A stretch of 64,000 nt of DNA from Streptomyces roseifaciens (GTDB lineage: Bacteria > Actinomycetota > Actinomycetes > Streptomycetales > Streptomycetaceae), in NCBI RefSeq assembly GCF_001445655.1, contig NZ_LNBE01000004.1, positions 3,378,420 through 3,442,419 on the forward strand. Direction: 5' to 3'. Position 1 is the stretch's first letter, and each line of letters begins with the position of its first letter. This document shows positions 33,828-41,281 of this stretch, piece by piece. The translations under genes and the position numbers were made by a program. The notes beneath the pieces were generated by a model, which saw nothing but the letters and a program-made list of their open reading frames with translations, was not told the DNA's origin and did no database searches.

Positions 33828-34585
33828 GCGCGGACCACCGCCGGGCCGGCGGCCTCGATGTCACGGGCGTCCTCGGGGGCGAGCCCGGCGTCGGTGATCA
33901 GCAGGTCGACGTCGGAGAGTTCGCCGTGGCGGGCGAAGTGCCGCTGCCCGTACTTGCCCGAGTCGGCGAGGAGGACGACGCGCCGGGCGGCCGCGGCGGC
34001 GGCCCGCTTGACCGCGGCCTCGGCCAGGTCGGGGGTGGTCAGGCCGCCGTCGGCCGAGAAGCCGTTGGTCGCGAGGAAGGCGACGTCGGCGTGGATCTCG
34101 GCGTACGCGCGCAGCGCCCACGCGTCGACGGCGGCGCGGGTGCGGTGCCGGACGCGCCCGCCGACCAGGTGGAGGGAGATGCCGGGGTGGTCCGCGAGGC
34201 GGGCCGCGACCGGCAGGGCGTGGGTGACGACGGTGAGCGCGCAGTCGAGCGGGAGGAGGCCCGCGAGGCGCGCGGCCGTCGTCCCCGCATCGATGATCAC
34301 GCTGCCGTCGGCGGGGAGTTCGGCGAGCGCGGCACGGGCGATGGCGTCCTTCTCGTCGGCGGCGGTCGCCTCGCGCTCGGCGAGGTCGGGCTCGAAGTCG
34401 AGCCGCCCGGCGGGGATGGCGCCGCCGTGCACCCGACGCACGAGGCCCGCCCGGTCCAGGGCCTTGAGGTCGCGCCGGACGGTCTCGGCAGTGACCTGCA
34501 GCTCCTCGGCGAGGGAGAGGACGTCCACGCGTCCGCTCTCGCGGGCGATCCGCAGGATGTGCTGCTGACGCTCCGGTGCGTACAT
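33824..34585 (-). CDS. fruR: DeoR-family fructose regulator
   Basis: 253 aa from ATG 34585 (MYAPERQQHILRIAR, the standard family start). The DeoR helix-turn-helix is LSLAEELQVTAETVRRDLKA and VRRVHGGAIPAGR. The effector domain contains SVIIDAGTTAARLAGLL and FLATNGFSADGGLTTPDLAE, with a C-terminal lysine loop (ADSGKYGQRHFARHGELSDV). It probably represses the operon and is relieved by fructose-1-phosphate, as in related systems. Upstream ATGs at 34603 and 34648 lack ribosome sites. Confidence 0.92.
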   Translation of the reverse strand: MYAPERQQHILRIARESGRVDVLSLAEELQVTAETVRRDLKALDRAGLVRRVHGGAIPAGRLDFEPDLAEREATAADEKDAIARAALAELPADGSVIIDAGTTAARLAGLLPLDCALTVVTHALPVAARLADHPGISLHLVGGRVRHRTRAAVDAWALRAYAEIHADVAFLATNGFSADGGLTTPDLAEAAVKRAAAAAARRVVLLADSGKYGQRHFARHGELSDVDLLITDAGLAPEDARDIEAAGPAVVRA

Positions 34586-34626
34586 GTTTTGCGTCCGTTT
34601 CATGCCCGAGTCTGTGGTTCTCGCGG

Positions 34627-34656
34627 AGATTACCGCCCGTTCAGGCAAGAAGTAAA
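34627..34656 (-). promoter_or_regulatory. Possible promoter of the fru operon
   Basis: On the minus strand TTTACT (34656-34651) and TAATCT (34632-34627) are 18 bp apart. The flank is AT-rich with TGAA direct repeats (TGAATCTG and CTGAACGG) that may bind the regulator. Confidence 0.4.
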
Positions 34657-34671
34657 CAGATTCAAAAACAA

Positions 34672-34710
34672 AGCGCCGGGCGGGCCGGATCCTCCAGCCC
34701 GCCCGGCGCT
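34672..34710 (-). terminator. Rho-independent terminator of the MFS gene
   Basis: A perfect 14-bp stem (AGCGCCGGGCGGGC and its complement) with an 11-nt loop is followed on the minus strand by TTTGTTTTT. It is the clearest intrinsic terminator in the window. Confidence 0.92.
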
Positions 34711-34725
34711 CCGGGGTTCAGCGGG

Positions 34726-36207
34726 TCAGACCGTCGCCAGCTCCGCCTCGTCCGCCGTCGCCGACGGCGCCTCCGCGGTCTTGTGCTTGGGGAGCAGGAA
34801 CATCAGCGCGAACACCACCACCAGGCCGCCCACGACCCACCACAGCGCATGCGTGAACGCACCGCTGAAGATGTCGGCCACCGCCTCCTGCCGCGGGTCC
34901 GCCTTGTCCACGACGGAGAAGAACGCCACCGAGACCAGGCCCAGTCCGAGCGCGTTGCCCAGCTGCATCGTGGTGTTGATCAGGCCGGACGCGGAGCCCG
35001 CGTGCTCGCGCGGCACCTCGGAGAGGATCGCGTCCGTGATCGGGGAGACGATCAGGCCCATGCCCGCGCCCATCACGATCAGCGGCAGCGCCATCTGCCA
35101 GGAGGTGATGTCCGCGCCGTAGCGGTCGGCCTCCCAGATGTAGGTCAGCACGCCGGCGGCCATCACGACGGCGCCCGCCGAGAGGACGTTGCGGCCGAAG
35201 CGGGGCACCAGCTTCTGCACGGACATGCCGGCGGCCACCGAGACGGCGATCGAGAAGGGGATGCCCGTCAGGCCCGCCCGCAGCGCGGACCAGCCGAGGC
35301 CGAGCTGCATGTACATCGTCCAGACCATGAAGAAGATGCCCGTGGTCAGGCCGAAGACCAGCTGGACGCCGACGCCGCCCGCGAAGCTCCTGACCTTGAA
35401 CAGCGACAGCTCGACCAGCGGCGATCCGTCCTTGCGGGTCTTGTGGCGCTCGTACGCGATGAAGCCGGCGAAGACGGGCAGGGCCGCGGCCATGGATATG
35501 AAGCCCCACAGCGGCCAGTCGTGCTCGCGGCCCTGGGTGAGCGGGTAGAGCACCATCAGCAGGCCGGCGCTGGCCAGGGCCACGCCCACGAGGTCGAGCT
35601 TGAGGGCCTTCGGGGCCTTGGACTCGGTGATGAAGCGGCGGCCGAGGAGCAGACCGGCGATGCCGACCGGCAGGTTGATCAGGAAGATCGGGCGCCATTC
35701 GAGGCCGAAGAGGTTCCACTGGGTGAGCAGGGCGCCCAGCAGCGGGCCGGAGACCGCGCCGAGGCCGACGACCGCGCCGAACATGCCGAAGACCTTGCCG
35801 CGTTCGTGCGCGGGGAAGGTGACGTGGATGATCGACAGCACCTGCGGGACCATCAGGGCGCCCATGAGGCCCTGCAGGACGCGCGCCGCAACGAGCAGCT
35901 GCGGGTCGCTGACGATGCCGCAGAGCATCGAGGCGAGGGTGAAGCCGCCCATGCCCAGCAGGAAGACCTTCTTGCGGCCGTAGATGTCGCCCAGCCGGCC
36001 GCCGGTGATCAGGCCGATGGCGAAGGCCAGCGCGTAGCCCTCGCTGAGCCACTGCAGGACGCTGAACGAGGCGTCGATGTCGCGCCTGATGCTGGGCATC
36101 GCGATGTTGACGATCGTCACGTCGACCAGATCCATGAAGGAAGCGGTCATCACTACCGCGAGCGCCAGCCAGCGGCGGCGGTCGGTGGGCGGTGAATCGG
36201 TGGTCAT
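34726..36207 (-). CDS. MFS drug exporter, DHA2 (EmrB/QacA) family
   Basis: 493 aa from ATG 36207. Fourteen predicted helices. Conserved DHA2 motifs are ASFMDLVDVTIVNIAMPSI (motif D1), GGRLGDIYGRKKVFLLGMGG (motif A) and GAVVGLGAVSGPLLGALLTQ (motif C). It exports drugs or cell products using the proton gradient. It is divergent from a WYL/YafY-type regulator across a 117-bp gap with an inverted repeat, which suggests that the regulator controls it. Confidence 0.92.
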   Translation of the reverse strand: MTTDSPPTDRRRWLALAVVMTASFMDLVDVTIVNIAMPSIRRDIDASFSVLQWLSEGYALAFAIGLITGGRLGDIYGRKKVFLLGMGGFTLASMLCGIVSDPQLLVAARVLQGLMGALMVPQVLSIIHVTFPAHERGKVFGMFGAVVGLGAVSGPLLGALLTQWNLFGLEWRPIFLINLPVGIAGLLLGRRFITESKAPKALKLDLVGVALASAGLLMVLYPLTQGREHDWPLWGFISMAAALPVFAGFIAYERHKTRKDGSPLVELSLFKVRSFAGGVGVQLVFGLTTGIFFMVWTMYMQLGLGWSALRAGLTGIPFSIAVSVAAGMSVQKLVPRFGRNVLSAGAVVMAAGVLTYIWEADRYGADITSWQMALPLIVMGAGMGLIVSPITDAILSEVPREHAGSASGLINTTMQLGNALGLGLVSVAFFSVVDKADPRQEAVADIFSGAFTHALWWVVGGLVVVFALMFLLPKHKTAEAPSATADEAELATV

Positions 36208-36286
36208 GGATGGACCTGGCCTTTCGGTGGTGCGGGTGGGGGGTGGGATGCGTTTTTGCGTATGACCCGACCGTAGACCCCATATA

Positions 36287-36301
36287 GGACAGCTTGTGTC
36301 C
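36287..36301. promoter_or_regulatory. Inverted repeat in the divergent MFS/YafY promoter
   Basis: GGACA-GCTTG-TGTCC, preceded by CATATA, lies 24 bp before the regulator ATG and 80 bp before the MFS start. It is the likely operator for both. Confidence 0.65.
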
Positions 36302-36324
36302 CACTTCCCTGCCACCCTGGTGTT

Positions 36325-37287
36325 ATGACCGACACTCCGGCACGGCTCCTGAATCTGCTCTCCCTGCTCCAGACGCCGCGCGAGTGGCCCGGCAGCGAAC
36401 TCGCCGAGCGGCTCGGGGTGACCACGCGCACCATCCGGCGCGACATCGAGCGGCTGCGGGACCTCGGCTACCCCGTACAGGCGACCATGGGCGCCGTCGG
36501 CGGCTACCGGCTCGCGGCCGGCGCCGCCCTGCCGCCGCTCGTCCTGGACGACGAGGAGGCGGTCGCGATCGCCGTCGGGCTGCGGGCGGGGGCGGGGCAC
36601 GCCGTCGACGGCATCGAGGAGGCGTCCGTACGGGCGCTGGCCAAGCTGGAGCAGGTGCTGCCGTCCCGGCTGCGGCACCGGGTCTCGGCCCTGCAGGCGG
36701 CCACGGTGCCGATCACCTCGGGCGACGGTGCGACGGTCGACCCGCGGACCCTGACGATCATGGCGTCGGCGGCCACCGGCAACGAGCGGTTGCGCTTCGC
36801 CTACCGCAAGGGCGACGGCACCGAGATGCAGCGGCTCGTCGAGCCGCACCGGCTGGTGAGCACCGGGCGCCGCTGGTACCTCGTCGCCTACGACACCGAC
36901 CGCGAGGACTGGCGGACGTTCCGGGTGGACCGGGTCAGCGAGCCGTTCGCGACTGGCGCGCGCTTCTCGCCGCGAGAGCTGCCGGCGGCGGACGCGGCCG
37001 AGTTCATGAACCGTTCGCTGGGCCGGATGCAGCCGACGGTGCGCGTCGTCGCGACACTGCACGCCCCGGCGGAGTCCGTCGCGGCACGGCTCCCCCAGCA
37101 CCTCGGCGCGCCGCAGCCGGTGGACGACCGCACGTGCCGCCTCGACCTGGAGCTCACCGACTCGGTGGAGTGGATCGCCTTCCGGCTGGCGCTGCTGGAC
37201 TGCGACTTCACCGTCCACGAGCCGCCGGGGCTGGTGGAGCACCTGCGCGAGCTGGGGGCGAGGATCACCCGCGCCGCGGCGGGGTGA
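36325..37287 (+). CDS. YafY-type transcriptional regulator (HTH + WYL)
   Basis: 320 aa. The N-terminal DeoR/HTH_11 helix-turn-helix is ARLLNLLSLLQTPREWPGSE and AERLGVTTRTIRRDIERLRD. The WYL domain (residues about 140-220) carries RLRFAYRKGDGTEMQRLVEP and RRWYLVAYDTDREDWRTFRV, and the WCX-like tail ends near VEHLRELGARITRA. WYL domains sense nucleic acid fragments or other ligands. Its divergent neighbour is a DHA2 exporter, and regulation of that exporter is inferred from the shared operator. Confidence 0.92.
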   Translation: MTDTPARLLNLLSLLQTPREWPGSELAERLGVTTRTIRRDIERLRDLGYPVQATMGAVGGYRLAAGAALPPLVLDDEEAVAIAVGLRAGAGHAVDGIEEASVRALAKLEQVLPSRLRHRVSALQAATVPITSGDGATVDPRTLTIMASAATGNERLRFAYRKGDGTEMQRLVEPHRLVSTGRRWYLVAYDTDREDWRTFRVDRVSEPFATGARFSPRELPAADAAEFMNRSLGRMQPTVRVVATLHAPAESVAARLPQHLGAPQPVDDRTCRLDLELTDSVEWIAFRLALLDCDFTVHEPPGLVEHLRELGARITRAAAG

Positions 37288-37316
37288 GGGGCGCGGGCGC
37301 GGGGCCCGCCGCAGCG

Positions 37317-37436
37317 GCGACGTGCGAGGCGACGCAGGAGGCTAAGGCGACGTGCGAGGCGGCGCAGGAGGCAAACGCGACGTACGAGGCAGCGCAGGAG
37401 GCTAAGGCGGCGTGCGAGGCGGCGCAGGAGGCAAAG
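37317..37436. repeat. 30-bp minisatellite, four copies
   Basis: Four contiguous 30-bp units (37317, 37347, 37377, 37407), each reading GCGACGTGCGAGGCGRCGCA then GGAGGCWAAS with few changes, start 29 bp after the YafY-type stop. One plus frame would read ATCEAAQEAK repeats, but no start or ribosome site supports translation. Confidence 0.92.
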
Positions 37437-37438
37437 GA

Positions 37439-37472
37439 GGGCCCCGACGCAGGGGGGGTGGCGCCGGGGCCC
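37439..37472. terminator. GC hairpin downstream of hrdD
   Basis: GGGCCCCG pairs with CGGGGCCC. It lies between the minisatellite and the 3' end of hrdD and may end both convergent transcripts. Confidence 0.6.
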
Positions 37473-37519
37473 GGTCTATGAGGTTATGCCCTATTAAGCC
37501 GCTACGTCACTACGCCGCA

Positions 37520-38521
37520 CTACGCCGCCGCGTCGAAGCCCGTGTCGTGGGCCATCTTCTTCAGCTCCAGCAGGGCGTGCTTCTCGATCTGCCGGATCCG
37601 CTCGCGGGTGAGGCCGTGCTGCTTGCCGACCTCGGTGAGCGTGCGCTCACGGCCGTCCTCGATGCCGTAGCGCGCCTTGATGATCGAAGCGGTCCGCTGG
37701 TCGAGGCGGCCGATCAGGTCCTCCAGCTCCTCGCTGCGCAACAGGGCGATCACCGACTGCTCGGGCGACACCGCGGAGGTGTCCTCCAGCAGATCGCCGA
37801 ACTGGGTCTCGCCCTCGTCGTCCACGGACATGTTCAGGCTGACCGGGTCACGGGCCCAGTCCAGGACGTCGCCGACGCGCTCGGCGGTGGTGCCCAGCTC
37901 CTCGGCGATCTCGGAGTGCTCGGGATCGCGCCCGTTCTCGCGGTTGAACTCGCGCTGGACGCGCCGGATCCGGCCGAGCTCCTCCACGAGGTGGACGGGC
38001 AGCCGGATCGTGCGGGACTGGTCGGCAATGGAACGGGTGATCGCCTGGCGGATCCACCACGTCGCGTACGTGGAGAACTTGAAGCCCTTGGTGTAATCGA
38101 ACTTCTCCACCGCACGCACCAAACCCGCATTGCCCTCCTGGATCAGGTCGAGGAGGGGGAGGCCGCTGCGGGGATAGCGCCGGGCGACGGCGACGACGAG
38201 GCGCAGGTTGGACTTGATGAAGACGTCCTTGGCCCGCGCGCCCTCGGCCGCTATGGCCTCGAGCTCCTCGCGCGAGGCGGCCTTGGCACCCTTCCCCGGC
38301 TCCTCGTGGCCGTCGAGGAGCTGCTGGGCGTAGACGCCCGCCTCGATGGTCTGGGAGAGCTCGACCTCCTTGGCGGCGTCGAGCAGGGGTGTACGTGCGA
38401 TCTCGTCGAGGTACATCCCCACCAGGTCGCGGTCGGCGATCTCGCCGGAGGCGCGCGCACTGCTCGCCCTCTCAGCGCCCTTGTCGGCAGTCTGACGACG
38501 GGCGACGGCACGGGTTGCCAT
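37520..38521 (-). CDS. hrdD: RNA polymerase group-2 sigma factor HrdD
   Basis: 333 aa from ATG 38521 with AAGGGAG five bases upstream. Region 1.2 is DRDLVGMYLDEIARTPLLDA, region 2 is KSNLRLVVAVARRYPRSGLP, LLDLIQEGNAGLVRAVEKFD and FSTYATWWIRQAITR, region 3 is EELGRIRRVQREFNREN, and region 4 ends LTRERIRQIEKHALLELKK. The opening MATRAVARRQ and the ending DTGFDAAA match HrdD of S. coelicolor as I remember it, rather than HrdA, B or C. Group-2 factors recognise housekeeping-like promoters. A SigR-type promoter lies upstream, in agreement with reports that hrdD is in the SigR thiol-stress regulon. Confidence 0.92.
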   Translation of the reverse strand: MATRAVARRQTADKGAERASSARASGEIADRDLVGMYLDEIARTPLLDAAKEVELSQTIEAGVYAQQLLDGHEEPGKGAKAASREELEAIAAEGARAKDVFIKSNLRLVVAVARRYPRSGLPLLDLIQEGNAGLVRAVEKFDYTKGFKFSTYATWWIRQAITRSIADQSRTIRLPVHLVEELGRIRRVQREFNRENGRDPEHSEIAEELGTTAERVGDVLDWARDPVSLNMSVDDEGETQFGDLLEDTSAVSPEQSVIALLRSEELEDLIGRLDQRTASIIKARYGIEDGRERTLTEVGKQHGLTRERIRQIEKHALLELKKMAHDTGFDAAA

Positions 38522-38620
38522 GCGTACTCCCTTGCGATGAGTCGGTCGCGGGACGGACGGGCTCGATAGGGCTTCCCTGTAAGGGCGGACCCTGTCACGG
38601 TTGCCCCGTCCGATGGAAAG

Positions 38621-38647
38621 AACGACTGGAATCCGGACAGAATTCCC
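38621..38647 (-). promoter_or_regulatory. SigR-type promoter of hrdD
   Basis: On the minus strand GGGAAT (38647-38642), 18 nt, GTT (38623-38621): an exact match to the Streptomyces SigR consensus GGAAT-N18-GTT. It lies 100 bp upstream of the ATG. Confidence 0.85.
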
Positions 38648-38970
38648 ACGGAACGTCTTATTTTTGGTGATCATGCAGTACCCTGTGCGACCGCATACCG
38701 GAATGCATGCCGAGGAGACCTACGGAAGCGCAGGTCAGACCACATGGGAAGGCGCCCCGGGAGCCTCACGGCCCCCTGTCGCCGCAGCCGGGTGAGACGG
38801 CCGTCACGTAGGCGCGACAGCCGGCGCCCCGGCCGGGAGCCGTCGCCCTTGACCGCGCTCCCACCCTCAAGGACGACGCGGACGGCCCCGTGGTTGCCAC
38901 GCTCCGTTTGATCGAGTTGCCCGTGCACCCGCACGGGTGTGCGCTGGTGGGACGAGAGAGGAGCCCCGCG
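38648..38970. other. Divergent intergenic region between hrdD and a membrane protein gene
   Basis: No convincing gene is seen. A 40-codon ORF (ATG 38673, MQYPVRPHTGMHAEETYG...) lacks a ribosome site and domain. An AT-rich patch (CTTATTTTTGGTGATC, about 38657) may hold a plus-strand promoter. Confidence 0.5.
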
Positions 38971-39417
38971 ATGACGCACTCGATCATGCCCGGGCGCCAC
39001 CACCACGCCCACGAGGGCCCCGGCCCGGTGGCGCGCGGCACTCACCTTCCCGCCGGGCACGCACCCCGGTCCACCTGGGCCGTACCCGTCGTCGGCGGGG
39101 TCGCGCTCGGCCTGTTCGCCATCTTCCTCGCGAGCAACAACGGCTACTCGGTGGGCGCCGCCGTGCTCATCGGCGTGGTCGCCGGCCTGATCGCCATGGC
39201 GGCGGGCTACGCCCTGCTCCACGAGCGCAACACGATGATCGCCGAGGTCCGCGCGGCGGCCTTCGGGGCGCTCTTCGGCGGCAGCATGGGATTCCTGCAC
39301 AGCCTCAGCGGCGGCACGGTGCTGCGCTCCACGGGCATCGGACTGCTGACGGGGATCGGCATGGGCGTCGCCTCGTACTACGTCTTCTACTGGCACGAGC
39401 ACCGGGCGGACGTGTGA
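38971..39417 (+). CDS. Small conserved integral membrane protein
   Basis: 148 aa from ATG 38971 with GAGAGAGGAG upstream. A His-rich head (IMPGRHHHAHEGPGP) is followed by four membrane segments, beginning TWAVPVVGGVALGLFAIFLA and AVLIGVVAGLIAMAAGYALL. A cytoplasmic loop, HERNTMIAEVRAAAFGALFG, precedes GSMGFLHSL, and the gene ends in WHEHRADV. No family function is known to me. It is convergent with the dioxygenase gene, and a double minisatellite separates the two. Confidence 0.75.
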   Translation: MTHSIMPGRHHHAHEGPGPVARGTHLPAGHAPRSTWAVPVVGGVALGLFAIFLASNNGYSVGAAVLIGVVAGLIAMAAGYALLHERNTMIAEVRAAAFGALFGGSMGFLHSLSGGTVLRSTGIGLLTGIGMGVASYYVFYWHEHRADV

Positions 39418-39440
39418 CGTGACCGGCGGGCGGCGGGCGC

Positions 39441-39574
39441 GGGCCCGGGTGAACGACGGGCCCGGGTGAGCGGCGGGCCCGGGTGAGCGGCGGGCCCGGG
39501 TGAGTGACGGGCCCCGGCGAGGTGACGGGGCCCAGCAAGGTGACGGGGCCCAGCGAGGTGACGGGGCCAGCGAC
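39441..39574. repeat. Two adjacent minisatellites (17-bp x4, 18-bp x3)
   Basis: Four units of 17 bp (GGGCCCGGGTGAGCGGC, 39441-39508) are followed after 12 bp by three units of 18 bp (GGTGACGGGGCCCAGCAA, 39521-39574). Both carry a GGGCCC core and TGA, and both lie between convergent genes. Confidence 0.9.
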
Positions 39575-39649
39575 GTAGGACTTCAGACGGTTCCGTGTAT
39601 CTGACAACCGGCCCTAGCGTGAGGGCCGATGCCACTGCCCGAACCGCAC

Positions 39650-40444
39650 CTACCCGAACTGCACCGAGCGCTTCGCCAGCCCCATCCAGAACCCGTCGAT
39701 GACGCTGCGCTGACCGTCCAGCTCGTCCTCGGCGGCGCCGAGAGCGACGAAGAGGGGTGCGAAGTGCTCGGTCCGCGGGTGGGCCAGGTGACCCGCGGGG
39801 GCCTTGCGCTCGAAGTCCAGGAGCGCGTCGACGTCCCGGGCGTCGAGCGCCTCGCGGCCCCACGCGTCGAACTCCGCCGACCAGGCGGGCGGCCCGGATC
39901 CCGCGTGCCGCAGCGCGGCCAGGTTGTGGGTGAAGAAGCCGCTGCCGACGATCAGCACGCCCTCGTCGCGCAGGGGCGCGAGCTTGCGCCCGATCTCCAT
40001 CAGCCGGCGCGGTTCCAGGGTGGGCAGGGATATCTGGAGGACGGGCACGTCGGCCTCGGGGTACATCTCGACCAGCGGCACGTAGGCGCCGTGGTCCAGG
40101 CCCCGGTCCGGGACGTCCTGGACGGGCGTGCCGGCGCCGCGCAGCGTCTTGCGGATGCGCTCGGCCAGCCCGGGGGCGCCCGGGGCGGCGTAGCGGACCC
40201 GGTAGTAGTGCTCGGGGAAGCCCCAGAAGTCGTACACGAGCGGCACGGTCCCGGTGGCGCCGAGGGCGAGCGGCGCCTCCTCCCAGTGCGCGGAGACCAC
40301 GAGGATCGCGCTGGGCCGGGGCAGCTCCGCGCCCCAGGCGGCGAGCTGGGCGGTCCACAGCTCGTCGTCGGCGAGGGGCGGGGCGCCGTGGGAGAGGTAG
40401 AGCGCGGGCATGCGCGCGCCGGTACGGGTGTCGGTGGCCGGCAT
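39650..40444 (-). CDS. DODA-type (LigB-like) extradiol dioxygenase
   Basis: 264 aa from ATG 40444 with GGAGGG four bases before it. The metal ligands expected for the class III fold are in LYLSHGAPPLA (His), VVSAHWEEAP (His) and GLDHGAYVPL (His), with the family end GSGFFTHNL. These enzymes are single-domain aromatic ring-cleaving dioxygenases with Zn or Fe, of the plant DOPA-dioxygenase type. The substrate is unknown. It is divergent from a MarR regulator with inverted repeats in the gap, a common pairing. Confidence 0.9.
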   Translation of the reverse strand: MPATDTRTGARMPALYLSHGAPPLADDELWTAQLAAWGAELPRPSAILVVSAHWEEAPLALGATGTVPLVYDFWGFPEHYYRVRYAAPGAPGLAERIRKTLRGAGTPVQDVPDRGLDHGAYVPLVEMYPEADVPVLQISLPTLEPRRLMEIGRKLAPLRDEGVLIVGSGFFTHNLAALRHAGSGPPAWSAEFDAWGREALDARDVDALLDFERKAPAGHLAHPRTEHFAPLFVALGAAEDELDGQRSVIDGFWMGLAKRSVQFG

Positions 40445-40479
40445 GGACCCTCCTGGTCGGGGCAGCACTCCAAGAAGTA

Positions 40480-40493
40480 CTTGAACTCTCAAG
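40480..40493. promoter_or_regulatory. MarR-type operator
   Basis: CTTGA-ACTC-TCAAG, with the neighbouring GAGCTTAACTCTC in a markedly AT-rich stretch (40470-40530) between the divergent dioxygenase and MarR genes. Both promoters must lie here. Confidence 0.65.
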
Positions 40494-40611
40494 CTCTTGG
40501 ATATGAGCTTAACTCTCCCTTATTTAAACTTCAAGGATCCAGAGCGACCGAGAGCGCGATCGAGAGCGCGACAGCAGCGACAGGAAGCCGGTGGGTGAAA
40601 CAGTGGATGTC

Positions 40612-41151
40612 ATGACCGAACGACCCGAAGAGGACACCGCTCGTACGGAGCGGAAGGCCTCCGCCGCCGCGGCGGAGCCGCGCTGGCTCACCGACGCCGA
40701 ACAGGACGTCTGGCGGGCGTTCCTGCACGCCACCACCCTGCTGGAGGACCACCTCGACCGGCAGCTCCAGCGCGACGCGGGCATGCCGCACGTCTACTAC
40801 GGGCTGCTCGTCTCGCTCTCCGAGGCGCCCCGCCGCCGGATGCGGATGACCGAGCTGGCCCAGCAGGCCAAGATCACCCGGTCCCGGCTCTCGCACGCCG
40901 TCGCGCGGCTGGAGAAGAACGGCTGGGTGCGCCGCGAGGACTGTCCCTCCGACAAGCGCGGCCAGCTGGCCGTCCTCACGGACGAGGGCTTCGCGATGCT
41001 GCAGAAGTCCGCCCCGGGCCACGTCGCCGCCGTCCGGGCCGCGCTCTTCGACCGGCTCTCCCCCGAACAGGTCGTCCAGCTCGGCGCCATGTGCCGGACG
41101 ATCGCGGAGGGGCTGCAGCCGGCGGGCGCGGACCTGCCCTGGCTGCGCTGA
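40612..41151 (+). CDS. MarR family transcriptional regulator
   Basis: 179 aa from ATG 40612; GTG 40591 and GTG 40603 are alternative starts. The winged helix covers residues about 50-130 (MPHVYYGLLVSLSEAPRRRM, LAQQAKITRSRLSHAVARLE, GWVRREDCPSDKRGQLAVLT), with the conserved D-x-R wing. It has an extended Ala-rich head. It is divergent from the dioxygenase, so the inferred role is repression of both until an aromatic ligand binds. Confidence 0.92.
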   Translation: MTERPEEDTARTERKASAAAAEPRWLTDAEQDVWRAFLHATTLLEDHLDRQLQRDAGMPHVYYGLLVSLSEAPRRRMRMTELAQQAKITRSRLSHAVARLEKNGWVRREDCPSDKRGQLAVLTDEGFAMLQKSAPGHVAAVRAALFDRLSPEQVVQLGAMCRTIAEGLQPAGADLPWLR

Positions 41152-41198
41152 CGCCGTCCGTCCGCGGCGTTCGTCCGCGCCGCACGCACGCACGCGAA

Positions 41199-41232
41199 CG
41201 AAGGCCCCCGCCGTACGTGGCGGGGGCCTTCG
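41199..41232. terminator. Bidirectional terminator
   Basis: A perfect 14-bp stem, CGAAGGCCCCCGCC and complement, with a 6-nt loop between convergent MarR and MFS genes. Confidence 0.9.
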
Positions 41233-41281
41233 TCAGTTACCTACTCTGTGCACTTACGTTCGTGCACTTACTTCGTGCAGG

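Noticed and set aside
37317..37436. CRISPR array
   Set aside because: The 30-bp units are contiguous with no spacers, and no cas genes are present.
38673..38795. 40-codon ORF upstream of the membrane protein gene
   Set aside because: No ribosome site, no domain, ends in Pro/Ala-rich sequence.
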